A stretch of DNA of 64,000 bases from Deltaproteobacteria bacterium (GTDB lineage Bacteria; Myxococcota_A; UBA9160; UBA4427), in assembly GCA_002719955.1 (NCBI GenBank), contig PBFW01000073.1:82429-146428 (forward strand), in the 5' to 3' direction. The notes below the pieces were generated by a model that worked only from the letters and a program-made list of their open reading frames with translations, made no database searches and was not told where the DNA came from. Each line of letters begins with the position of its first letter. Positions within the stretch are counted from its first letter, which is position 1. Positions 27,401-34,988 of the stretch are shown piece after piece. Position numbers and translations under genes: made by a program.

Positions 27401-28441
27401 TCACACACCCGCAGCGAACGGAAGGGCCAGCTTCACGGTGCCCGTGACGTGATCGCCGAGCGCGTTGCGGCCGCGCAGGCCGAGCGAAACGAGTCCCGTC
27501 CCGTCGTGCTCCTCCTTGGACAGGATCGAGCCCGACATGGTCATCGTATCGCCAGGATAATTGGGCGCTCCCAGTCGGATCGAAAGAGACTGCAAGAGCG
27601 CTTCGGGACCGGCCCAGTCGCTGATATAGCGACCGCAGAGGCCGCTGGAGGTGAGGATATTCATGAAGATATCCGGCGAGCCCCGCTCGATCGCCAGATC
27701 TCGGTCGTGATGAACATCCTGGTAGTCCCGCGATGCGATCGCGCAGGCCACGATGAGGGTCGTCGTGATCGGAATTGGGCAGGCGGGCAATTCCTCTCCC
27801 ACCGCTGCCTCACCAAAGCGAAGTGTGGACTCACGCCGCTTCTGAGGGGGCACCGGAGACGATTTCGCGGCGGGAGCAGTCGGGGGGCCAGCTCCGTCCG
27901 GAGCGGCAGCGATCTTTCCCGTGCCGGGTCGGAATTTCAGAATCCGAAATCGCATGCGCCCGACGACCTCGTCATGCTGGTTCCGATACTCGTTCATCGT
28001 CGTAACGAAATGGCCGATCCCGAGCCCCGTATGCTTTTCCTCGGAGATCTCTTCGAGCACCAGCACGGCGCTCAACTCGTCTCCGAGACGGAGATAGCGC
28101 TCGTATTCCTGCTCGCAGTTGGTCGCGACGACGGAGGTGAAACCCGCCTCGTCGAGGAGGGAGACGACATTCGATTGTGGATCGCGCGGATCCGGGAGGC
28201 GCTCGATATTGCCGAGCATATTCCATGCGTTCAGCATCGTCGGCGGCGCGACGATCTCGCCATGAACGGATTTGGCCGCCCGATCTGGATCGGTATAGAT
28301 CGGATTGGCATTCTGCATGGCATCACACCAATGCCTGATCATGGGTTGATTGACCGGGTCGCGCGCAATCGCGGGCGTACCCTTGGCGCCGAGATGGGAT
28401 CGCAGGCTCCCCAGGAACTCGGAATTCGTTGAATCGGCCAT
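27401..28441 (-). CDS. Double hot-dog (MaoC-like) enoyl-CoA hydratase
   Basis: A 346-residue protein with two hot-dog domains. The N-terminal one (about 15-165) is a MaoC_dehydrat_N/FAS1-dehydratase-like domain with NPIYTDPDRAAK, where the usual hydratase-2 histidine is Tyr. After a Pro/Ala linker (about 170-205), the C-terminal one (about 210-345) has DYQDVHHDRDLA, which keeps the Asp and His of (R)-specific hydratases. The C-terminal domain is thus the likely active one, with the first supporting substrate binding, as known for eukaryotic hydratase 2 and steroid hydratases. The ATG at 28441 is six bases after GGAGG. It lies between the CoA-transferase and crotonase genes on the same strand. 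Confidence 0.9.
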   Translation of the reverse strand: MADSTNSEFLGSLRSHLGAKGTPAIARDPVNQPMIRHWCDAMQNANPIYTDPDRAAKSVHGEIVAPPTMLNAWNMLGNIERLPDPRDPQSNVVSLLDEAGFTSVVATNCEQEYERYLRLGDELSAVLVLEEISEEKHTGLGIGHFVTTMNEYRNQHDEVVGRMRFRILKFRPGTGKIAAAPDGAGPPTAPAAKSSPVPPQKRRESTLRFGEAAVGEELPACPIPITTTLIVACAIASRDYQDVHHDRDLAIERGSPDIFMNILTSSGLCGRYISDWAGPEALLQSLSIRLGAPNYPGDTMTMSGSILSKEEHDGTGLVSLGLRGRNALGDHVTGTVKLALPFAAGV

Positions 28442-28587
28442 CATGGTCCTCCATCTTTTTCAAGGGGCGCCGCTCTCGACACCCTCGGAAGCATGCTGCG
28501 CGTTTGGTTTCTCGTCGTCAACTCGTGCGATCGAGCCGACCGGCTCGTTCCAGCCCACACAGCGTGGAACGCCCAGCGGTAGGTGAG

Positions 28588-30990
28588 TCACATAAAGGTG
28601 GGCCGCTCGCCGATGATCTTCTCTTCGCGCAGGCGCTCGAGTTCCTCGGGCGACAGGCCCAGATCCCCGCCGAGAACTTCGTCGTTGTGCTGACCCAATG
28701 TCGGCGGGGGGGATCGATGCAGGTGCGGCCCGAGCGCAGAAAAACGCATCGGCAATCCCGGATAACGCTTGCGGCCCATATGCGGGTGTTCCATCTCCTG
28801 GTAGAACTGCCGATGTTCGAGCTGGGGATTGGGCATGACGTGGTAGGCGTTGACCACACGATTAGCGGGCACCCCGGACGCGGCCAACCGATCCGCCGCC
28901 GCCTCCGCCGTCTGGTCGGCAAGCCAATCCGTCAGGTGCCCGTCGATCATGTCGTGCTTGCCCCGCCGCCCGGCCGCCTCGGCCAATTCGGGATCCCGGG
29001 CCCAAGCGGGATCTCCCAGCAGAGAAACGAGCGCCTTCCACTCCTGGTCGGTGGCGACGGCGAGCGCCAGATATTCCTCCCCCTGCGCACAGGGGTAGAC
29101 ACCCTGCGGTGCCGCGTAGGGTCCCCGGTTGCCCTGGCGGGAGAGCAGTTGGCCGTAGGCCGAGTATTCGATTACCTGCTCGGCCGCGATATTCAACGCC
29201 GGCTCCACGAGCGCGACCTCGACGAGCTGCCCCTCGCCGGTCGCGCGACGACGTTCGAGCGCCATCAACAGCGCAAAGACCGCATGCATCCCGCCGATCG
29301 GGTCGCAGGCGCCGCGCACGACCAGCGGCATATCCTGATAGCCGGTGATCCACGCGAGCGCGCTGACCTGCTCGACATTGGGCGCGAAACCCGTGCGGTC
29401 GCGCCACGGACCATCTAGCCCGAAGGCCGGCATCCGCATCATGATCGCGCGGGGATTGATCTCGCGAATCACGTCCCAACCGAGACCGAAATTTTCGATG
29501 ACCCGAACCGAAAAATTCTCGGTGACCACGTCGGCGTCGGCGATGAGTCGTTTCAGGAGTGCCATCCCCTCGTCGCTGTCGATTTGCACCGTGACGGCGC
29601 GCTTACCGGTATTGGCCCCGTGAAAGGTCGTCGAAGACTCCCACAGCGCGTCGTTGGGGACAGAACCGACGAAACGCATCCCATCCGGGCGCTGGATCGA
29701 CTCGACCTTGACGACATCCGCACCCATATCCGCCAGGAAAGAGGTCGAGGCGGGGCCCGCCCAGAACTGGGTGAGATCCACGACCCGCAGGCCCGCCAGC
29801 GGAAGCACGTCTCCATCGGCCGAGCCCGAACGGATGCGAGGCTTCGCGCGGGCCGCTTCGGTCTTCACCTCTTCGGTGTGTTCACCCAGTCTCGGCGCCG
29901 ACTCGGGGGCACGCAGCACCCCCTCGCCCAACACATAATGGGGGCGCGGCTGCAGAAAACCGCCGGGGTTCTCCATGAAGACCCCCCTTTCGACGAAATG
30001 GTCCATCCCGGGCAGATTCCGGCCATCTCCGATCGGCGCCGCCGGAATGCGCATCAGGCTGAGAGTCTCGATGACCTCATCGACCGTTCTCTGGCTGATC
30101 CAGGCTTGGATGATCTCACCGAGAAATTCCCGGTGCTGCATGCGGACGGCGCCGTCGTAGAATTTCTCGTCGTCGCCGACTTTCGGGTGGCCGATGATCG
30201 TACAGAAATCCTTCCATTGTTGACCGGTATAGGTGCACATCCCGACCCAGCCATCTTTCGCGCGTTCGATCGACGGGGTCTCGACGGCCTGATCCAGGCT
30301 TCCTCCGAAGAACTGGCTACTCAGATCGAAATAGGTCGTCATGCAGCTCAGGATCGCCTCGTAGGTCGAGAGATCGACGGATTGACCGCGTCCCGTATTG
30401 CGACTCGACAGCCACGCGCCCATCGCGCCGAGCGCCGCATAGATCCCGGCGACATATTCTCCCAGGCGCCCCCCCGCTCCGACGGGTCCGCGCTCGGGCA
30501 GCCCCCGATAGCCGGTACATCCGACGGCGGCTTGCAGGGTCCACTCGGTGGCGGGACGATCCGCCCAGGGGCCCGTCGCCCCCCAGGCCGAGATCGAAAC
30601 CAGCGAGAGCGCCGGGTTCTTCGCTTGCAGCGTCTCGAGGGCGAGCTCATGCTGCTGCATAGCACCAGGGCCAAAGCTCTCGACCACGAGATCGATCGAA
30701 GGCGCGAGATCGAGAACGAGTCGACGGCCCTCGGAGGAGTCCAGATCGGCGACGACGCTGCGCTTGGAGGCGTTCAGGAACTGAAACAAGGCCCCGTCTT
30801 GATCGTCCGGAATTTCCGCCCCCGAAGCGCTCCAGCGACGCAGGGGATCCCCACCCTCGGGCGACTCGAGCTTGATCACGTCCGCCCCCGCATCAGCGAG
30901 CAATTTCGTGCAATAGGGTCCCGAGATCTGTGTCGATAGATCGAGCACGCGCAATCCGGCCAGGGGCCACTGCGGGGCCGCATCCTTCAT
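28588..30990 (-). CDS. Tandem-domain class III CoA-transferase
   Basis: An 800-residue, two-unit class III CoA-transferase, a close paralogue of the one at 20530-22947. The first half opens LAGLRVLDLSTQISGPYCTK and has Asp at the predicted catalytic site (SVDLSTYE). The second opens LAGLRVVDLTQFWAGP and has Glu there (LVEVALVE). The start is either 30999 or 30990; AAAGGG touches the first ATG but is nine bases before the second, so 30990 is used. It heads the minus-strand run with the MaoC-like and crotonase genes and is divergent from the ACAD pair. It probably activates an acid that then enters beta-oxidation by these neighbours. Confidence 0.92.
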   Translation of the reverse strand: MKDAAPQWPLAGLRVLDLSTQISGPYCTKLLADAGADVIKLESPEGGDPLRRWSASGAEIPDDQDGALFQFLNASKRSVVADLDSSEGRRLVLDLAPSIDLVVESFGPGAMQQHELALETLQAKNPALSLVSISAWGATGPWADRPATEWTLQAAVGCTGYRGLPERGPVGAGGRLGEYVAGIYAALGAMGAWLSSRNTGRGQSVDLSTYEAILSCMTTYFDLSSQFFGGSLDQAVETPSIERAKDGWVGMCTYTGQQWKDFCTIIGHPKVGDDEKFYDGAVRMQHREFLGEIIQAWISQRTVDEVIETLSLMRIPAAPIGDGRNLPGMDHFVERGVFMENPGGFLQPRPHYVLGEGVLRAPESAPRLGEHTEEVKTEAARAKPRIRSGSADGDVLPLAGLRVVDLTQFWAGPASTSFLADMGADVVKVESIQRPDGMRFVGSVPNDALWESSTTFHGANTGKRAVTVQIDSDEGMALLKRLIADADVVTENFSVRVIENFGLGWDVIREINPRAIMMRMPAFGLDGPWRDRTGFAPNVEQVSALAWITGYQDMPLVVRGACDPIGGMHAVFALLMALERRRATGEGQLVEVALVEPALNIAAEQVIEYSAYGQLLSRQGNRGPYAAPQGVYPCAQGEEYLALAVATDQEWKALVSLLGDPAWARDPELAEAAGRRGKHDMIDGHLTDWLADQTAEAAADRLAASGVPANRVVNAYHVMPNPQLEHRQFYQEMEHPHMGRKRYPGLPMRFSALGPHLHRSPPPTLGQHNDEVLGGDLGLSPEELERLREEKIIGERPTFM

Positions 30991-31229
30991 GTTCTTCATC
31001 CCTTTCGTGGAGCGGAAGGATACGCCAATCGACACGCGAAATGGGGACGCATCAGCGATCCTGATCGGACCCACCCATAGCCCCCTCTTCGCCGCTTCGA
31101 AGCCGATCTGCCCAATTGCGAGCCGGTAGACGCTCGAGCATAATCGCGCTCCGATCCGGAGCGGAACCCGATCGGGAGACAGGCCCGAAGACGTCTCGCC
31201 GAGCGATGCCATTTTCACTGGAGGCCAAG

Positions 31230-32408
31230 GTGTACATCGGATACACGCCCGAGCAGGAGGCGCTGTGCGACGAGCTGCGCGCATATTTTGACGAGCTGAT
31301 GACACCCGATCTGCGCGAGGAATGTGCGGGCAGCGGCGAGGGCGGTGGGCCCCTCTTCCGCGAAGCGATGAAGCAGATGGGGCGCGACGGCTGGCTCGGG
31401 GTCGGCTGGCCCGTCCAATTCGGCGGCCAAAACCGCACGGCCATCGAACAATTCATCTTTGGCAACGAGGTTCGGCGCGCGGGCTTTCCCTTTCCCTTTC
31501 TCACGCTGGACACGGTCGGACCCACGATCGCACGCTTCGGCACGGAAGAACAGAAACAATTCTTCGTCCCGAAGATCCTGGCCGGCGAGATCTTCTTTTC
31601 GATCGGTTATTCGGAGCCGAGTGCGGGAACCGATTTGGCCTCGCTCGTAACGCGCGCTGATCGCGACGGCGACGAGTGGATCATCAACGGTCAGAAGGTC
31701 TTCACGAGTTTTGCCGATCAGGCCGATTATGTCTGGCTTGCGGCCCGCACGGATCCCGAGGCGCGCAAACACGCCGGTATTTCCATGTTCCTGGTGCCGA
31801 CCACCGCCCCGGGATATTCGCATTCGCCCATCCGCACCATGAGCCAGCTCGATACCTACGCGACCTTCTACGAGGATGTCCGCGTGCCGGCTTCGGCGAT
31901 GGTGGGGCCCGAGAATGGTGGGTGGGATCTCATGACGAACCAGCTCAATCGGGAGCGAGTGGGCATCGCTGATTCCGGGCCCGAAGAGGATCTCTATAGC
32001 CTGATCATCGACTACGCACGGAACAAGCGCCTCGCCGACGGAACTCTTCTGATCGATCGGCCGAGGGTGCGGCAGAACCTGGGCCGGGTACGCGCCGGAC
32101 TCGAAGCGAATCGCCTGATCCGCTGGAAACAGGCCTGGACGAGCGAAAAAGGCCAACTGGACCCCGCCGGCGCCTCGGCGGCCAAGGTCTACGGCTCCGA
32201 GTTCAGTATCGAGGCGATTCGTCTGCTCGGCGAGATCACCGGGGAGGCCGGTTGCGTCCGCGCCGGCTCGCCCGAAGCGGCACTCGAAGGGCAGCTGGAA
32301 CTCGCCTATCGCACAGCCTCACTCGCCGCGTTCGGGGGCGGGACCAACGAGATCCAGCGGGATCTCATCTCGGCGGTGGGGCTCCAGATGCCCCGCGCCT
32401 CGCGCTGA
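31230..32408 (+). CDS. Acyl-CoA dehydrogenase, subunit of probable heteromeric pair
   Basis: A 392-residue acyl-CoA dehydrogenase. The N-terminal helical domain begins YTPEQEALCDELRAYFDEL. The middle FAD domain has FFSIGYSEPSAGTDLASL and DEWIINGQKVFTS, and the C-terminal domain ends with FGGGTNEIQRDLI. The site equal to Glu376 of medium-chain ACAD is Gly here, so any base must come from elsewhere. GGAGG five bases before the GTG at 31230 fixes the start; a frame-open ATG at 31206 lies upstream. A second, shorter ACAD gene follows after 19 bases. Such pairs form alpha2beta2 enzymes in steroid side-chain and ring degradation (FadE26-FadE27 and relatives). Confidence 0.93.
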   Translation: MYIGYTPEQEALCDELRAYFDELMTPDLREECAGSGEGGGPLFREAMKQMGRDGWLGVGWPVQFGGQNRTAIEQFIFGNEVRRAGFPFPFLTLDTVGPTIARFGTEEQKQFFVPKILAGEIFFSIGYSEPSAGTDLASLVTRADRDGDEWIINGQKVFTSFADQADYVWLAARTDPEARKHAGISMFLVPTTAPGYSHSPIRTMSQLDTYATFYEDVRVPASAMVGPENGGWDLMTNQLNRERVGIADSGPEEDLYSLIIDYARNKRLADGTLLIDRPRVRQNLGRVRAGLEANRLIRWKQAWTSEKGQLDPAGASAAKVYGSEFSIEAIRLLGEITGEAGCVRAGSPEAALEGQLELAYRTASLAAFGGGTNEIQRDLISAVGLQMPRASR

Positions 32409-32427
32409 GAGCGGAGGAGAGCCCGGA

Positions 32428-33543
32428 ATGGACTTTGGGATCAGCGAAGAGCAGGAGGCGCTGCGCGATCTTGCCCGCCAAATCCTGCAGGATCGCGCCA
32501 ATCCGGAGCGACTGCGCGAACTCGAAAATGAGGGACACGACTTCGATCGGGAGCTGTGGGCGGAGTTCGCCCGCGCCAACCTCCTGGGACTCGCCATCGA
32601 CGAGGAATACGGCGGTATGGGTTTCGGATTCAGCGAAGTCGCGCTGCTGCTCGAAGAGGTCGGCCGCGCGGTGGCCCCGATTCCCGCCCTCGCAACGCTC
32701 GTGATGGGCGCTCTGCCGATCGCCCGATTCGGAACGCCGGCGCAGAGGAGCCGACTGCTCGCGGGAGTCGCTTCGGGTGACGAGATTCTCAGTGCGGCCC
32801 TGATCGAGCCCGATAGCGACGATCCACGCGAACTCACGACCCAGGCGATACGCGATGCCGACGGTTGGCGCCTCACGGGTGAAAAGATCTGCGTGCCCGC
32901 CGCACGAGTCGCGCGACGGATTCTGGTCCCGGCGAAGGCCGAAGGGGGAATCGGGCTCTTTCTCGTGGATCCCCGTGCGCCGGGGGTCGAACTCGCTCCA
33001 CAACAGTCGACATCTCTCGAAGCGCAATTCGTGATCCGACTCACCGGGGTTCATGTGGAAACCAACGATGTGCTCGCCGACTCCGAATCCGGCTCACAAG
33101 CCCTCGATTGGACGCTCGAACGATCCCTGGCCGCGCTCTGTGCGATGCAGCTCGGCGTTTGCGAGGCCGCGCTAAGGATGACCGCCGACTATGCATCGAC
33201 TCGCGAGCAATTCGGTCGCAAGCTCTCGACGTTCCAGGCGGTGGGCCACCAGGCTGCCGATGCCTATATCGACATCGAATGTCTGCGCGTGACGACCCAA
33301 CAGGCGGTCTGGCGACTCGACGTCGGCAAGGTGGCCCACGAGCAGACGGCGATCGCCAAGGTCTGGGCCGGGGACGCCGGCCACCGGGTCAGTTACGCCG
33401 CGCAACACCTACACGGCGGCATCGGCGTAGACCTCGACTACCCTCTGCACCGCTACTGCTTCTGGGCCAAGCAGATCGAGCTGACGCTCGGCTCCTCGGC
33501 CCATCATATCGACCGTCTGGGAGACTGGGCGGCGAACGCGTGA
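32428..33543 (+). CDS. Acyl-CoA dehydrogenase, second subunit of probable heteromeric pair
   Basis: A 371-residue ACAD-fold protein directly after the first ACAD. It keeps the fold marks MDFGISEEQEALRDLARQIL, EEYGGMGFGFSEVALLLEE, the REQFGRKLSTFQAVGHQAAD segment and HGGIGVDLDYPLHRY. It lacks the common GGTxEI ending and the usual catalytic glutamate (the matching place reads TLGSS), and its middle domain is shortened. This divergence between neighbours is the known pattern for heteromeric ACADs, where one chain supplies the base and the other helps hold FAD. Hence it is called a partner subunit rather than a stand-alone enzyme. Convergent with the meaB gene. Confidence 0.9.
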   Translation: MDFGISEEQEALRDLARQILQDRANPERLRELENEGHDFDRELWAEFARANLLGLAIDEEYGGMGFGFSEVALLLEEVGRAVAPIPALATLVMGALPIARFGTPAQRSRLLAGVASGDEILSAALIEPDSDDPRELTTQAIRDADGWRLTGEKICVPAARVARRILVPAKAEGGIGLFLVDPRAPGVELAPQQSTSLEAQFVIRLTGVHVETNDVLADSESGSQALDWTLERSLAALCAMQLGVCEAALRMTADYASTREQFGRKLSTFQAVGHQAADAYIDIECLRVTTQQAVWRLDVGKVAHEQTAIAKVWAGDAGHRVSYAAQHLHGGIGVDLDYPLHRYCFWAKQIELTLGSSAHHIDRLGDWAANA

Positions 33544-33572
33544 GAGCCCGAGTACGCAAAGCCACGCGTTCG
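33533..33572. terminator. Perfect 10-bp inverted repeat over ACAD stop codon
   Basis: CGAACGCGTG at 33533-33542 is the exact reverse complement of CACGCGTTCG at 33563-33572, with 20 bases between. It overlaps the ACAD stop codon and sits in the 52-base gap to the convergent meaB gene; TTTTT follows at 33589. A bidirectional terminator is the simplest reading. Confidence 0.45.
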
Positions 33573-33595
33573 TTCTCATGGGCATCGGTTTTTGA

Positions 33596-34552
33596 TCAAT
33601 CGTCGAAATTCGGTTCGAAGGCAGACACCAGCTGCTCTGCAGCGGTATAAGGATCGATTTCCCGAGCACGCACGGACTCGAGTAGCTTCGGGTAGAACGC
33701 GCGTGCCGTCGCGCTCGCGATGATCTTCTCGACCGCAAAATCCCGCAATAACTCGGCGAAGAAATGTTCCCCTCGCGTCGCGGCCGCCCCTTCGAGCGCA
33801 CCACTCGCTTCGAGGTCGGCGCGATGGGCATCGCAGGCGTCGACTAGCTCGGGGATCCCCTCCTCGCGCACGGCCACGGTCTTCAAAAGCGGCGGCGCCC
33901 AGACGCCTTCGATCACCCCGCGCAGATGCAGCATCGTGAGCAGCGCCCTTTCCGTATCGTCCGCCCCCGAACGGTCCGCCTTGTTGAGCACGAAGACATC
34001 GCCCACCTCAAGGATACCCGCCTTGATGGCTTGGATATCGTCACCCAGCCCCGGCACGTTCACGACCAGCGTCGTATGCGCGAGGTCCACGACCTCGAGC
34101 TCGTCCTGGCCAACCCCCACGGTTTCGACCATCACGATGTCGTAGCCCATAGCATCGAGCACGGCGGTGGCTTCGAAAGTCGAGCGTGACAGACCGCCGA
34201 GCTGGCCGCGCGTCGCCATCGAGCGGATGAAGACATCGGGATCCGTCGCGTGGCGTTGCATCCGCACACGATCCCCCAGAATCGCGCCACCGCTGAAAGG
34301 GCTCGAGGGATCGATGGCCACGACCGCCACCCGTCGTCCGCGTGAGCGATTCTCCGCGATCAAGGCGTCGACCAGGGTGGACTTGCCCGCGCCGGGCGGC
34401 CCCGTGATCCCCACGAGATGGGCGCGCCCGCTCTTCGGATAGAGCTCCTTGAGGGCTTCGATGCCCGCACGCTCACCATCTTCGAGCCAGCGGATGATGC
34501 GCGCACCACTGGCGACATGGCCCTCGAGCGCGCGCTGCGCGAGTTCGCTCAC
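33596..34552 (-). CDS. meaB: MeaB-type GTPase, chaperone of B12-dependent acyl-CoA mutase
   Basis: A 318-residue G3E P-loop GTPase of the MeaB/ArgK family. The Walker A motif GPPGAGKSTLVDAL is near residues 50-63. IDPSSPFSGGAILGDRVRM, VETVGVGQDELEV and the NKAD guanine-specificity motif follow in the usual order, and the C-terminus dimerises in known members. MeaB loads and protects the cobalamin of acyl-CoA mutases. It starts at a GTG that overlaps the stop of the B12-binding subunit gene (GTGA), so it is translationally coupled to it. It is the last gene of the mutase operon and confirms that the divergent mutase is a real cobalamin enzyme. Confidence 0.95.
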   Translation of the reverse strand: MSELAQRALEGHVASGARIIRWLEDGERAGIEALKELYPKSGRAHLVGITGPPGAGKSTLVDALIAENRSRGRRVAVVAIDPSSPFSGGAILGDRVRMQRHATDPDVFIRSMATRGQLGGLSRSTFEATAVLDAMGYDIVMVETVGVGQDELEVVDLAHTTLVVNVPGLGDDIQAIKAGILEVGDVFVLNKADRSGADDTERALLTMLHLRGVIEGVWAPPLLKTVAVREEGIPELVDACDAHRADLEASGALEGAAATRGEHFFAELLRDFAVEKIIASATARAFYPKLLESVRAREIDPYTAAEQLVSAFEPNFDD

Positions 34553-34962
34553 GTCCCGCGCTGCGCGTCGCGGCGGGCCACCCAGTCCTCGATATAGGCG
34601 ACGATCTCGCCGGTCTCGGTCCCCATGGTAAAGACCTTTTCCAGCCCCGCTTCGAGCAGCGCCTTCTCGTCCTCCTCCGGGATCACGCCTCCACCGAGCA
34701 CGAGTTTATCCCCTGCCCCGCCCTCGCACAGCAACTCGACCACCCGTGGAAAATGCGACATATGGGCGGCCGAGAGACTGGAGAGCCCCACGACATCCGC
34801 GTCCTCCTGGATGGCGGTATTGGCGACCATCTCGGGGGTCTGCCGAAGGCCGGAATAGATGACTTCCATTCCGGCGTCACGCAGCGCCTGGGCGATCACC
34901 GTGACGCCGATCGTATGTGCGTCCAGGCCGAGCTTTGCAAGTAGAACGCGGATGCGAGCCAT
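34549..34962 (-). CDS. B12-binding small subunit of acyl-CoA mutase
   Basis: A 137-residue cobalamin-binding Rossmann-like domain. It has the DxHxxG cobalt-ligand motif in KLGLDAHTIG (residues 10-19, His15 as lower ligand). Further down are SSLSAAHMSHF, which matches the SxL base-binding region, and the LGGGVIPEED segment, matching the GG motif that contacts the nucleotide tail. The length is like HcmB (136 residues) of 2-hydroxyisobutyryl-CoA mutase, which likewise is a separate chain. The gene begins 26 bases after the large-subunit stop and overlaps the meaB start by four bases. Confidence 0.94.
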   Translation of the reverse strand: MARIRVLLAKLGLDAHTIGVTVIAQALRDAGMEVIYSGLRQTPEMVANTAIQEDADVVGLSSLSAAHMSHFPRVVELLCEGGAGDKLVLGGGVIPEEDEKALLEAGLEKVFTMGTETGEIVAYIEDWVARRDAQRGT

Positions 34963-34988
34963 GGGAGAGAAATCCTTGTGGCCGGGCT

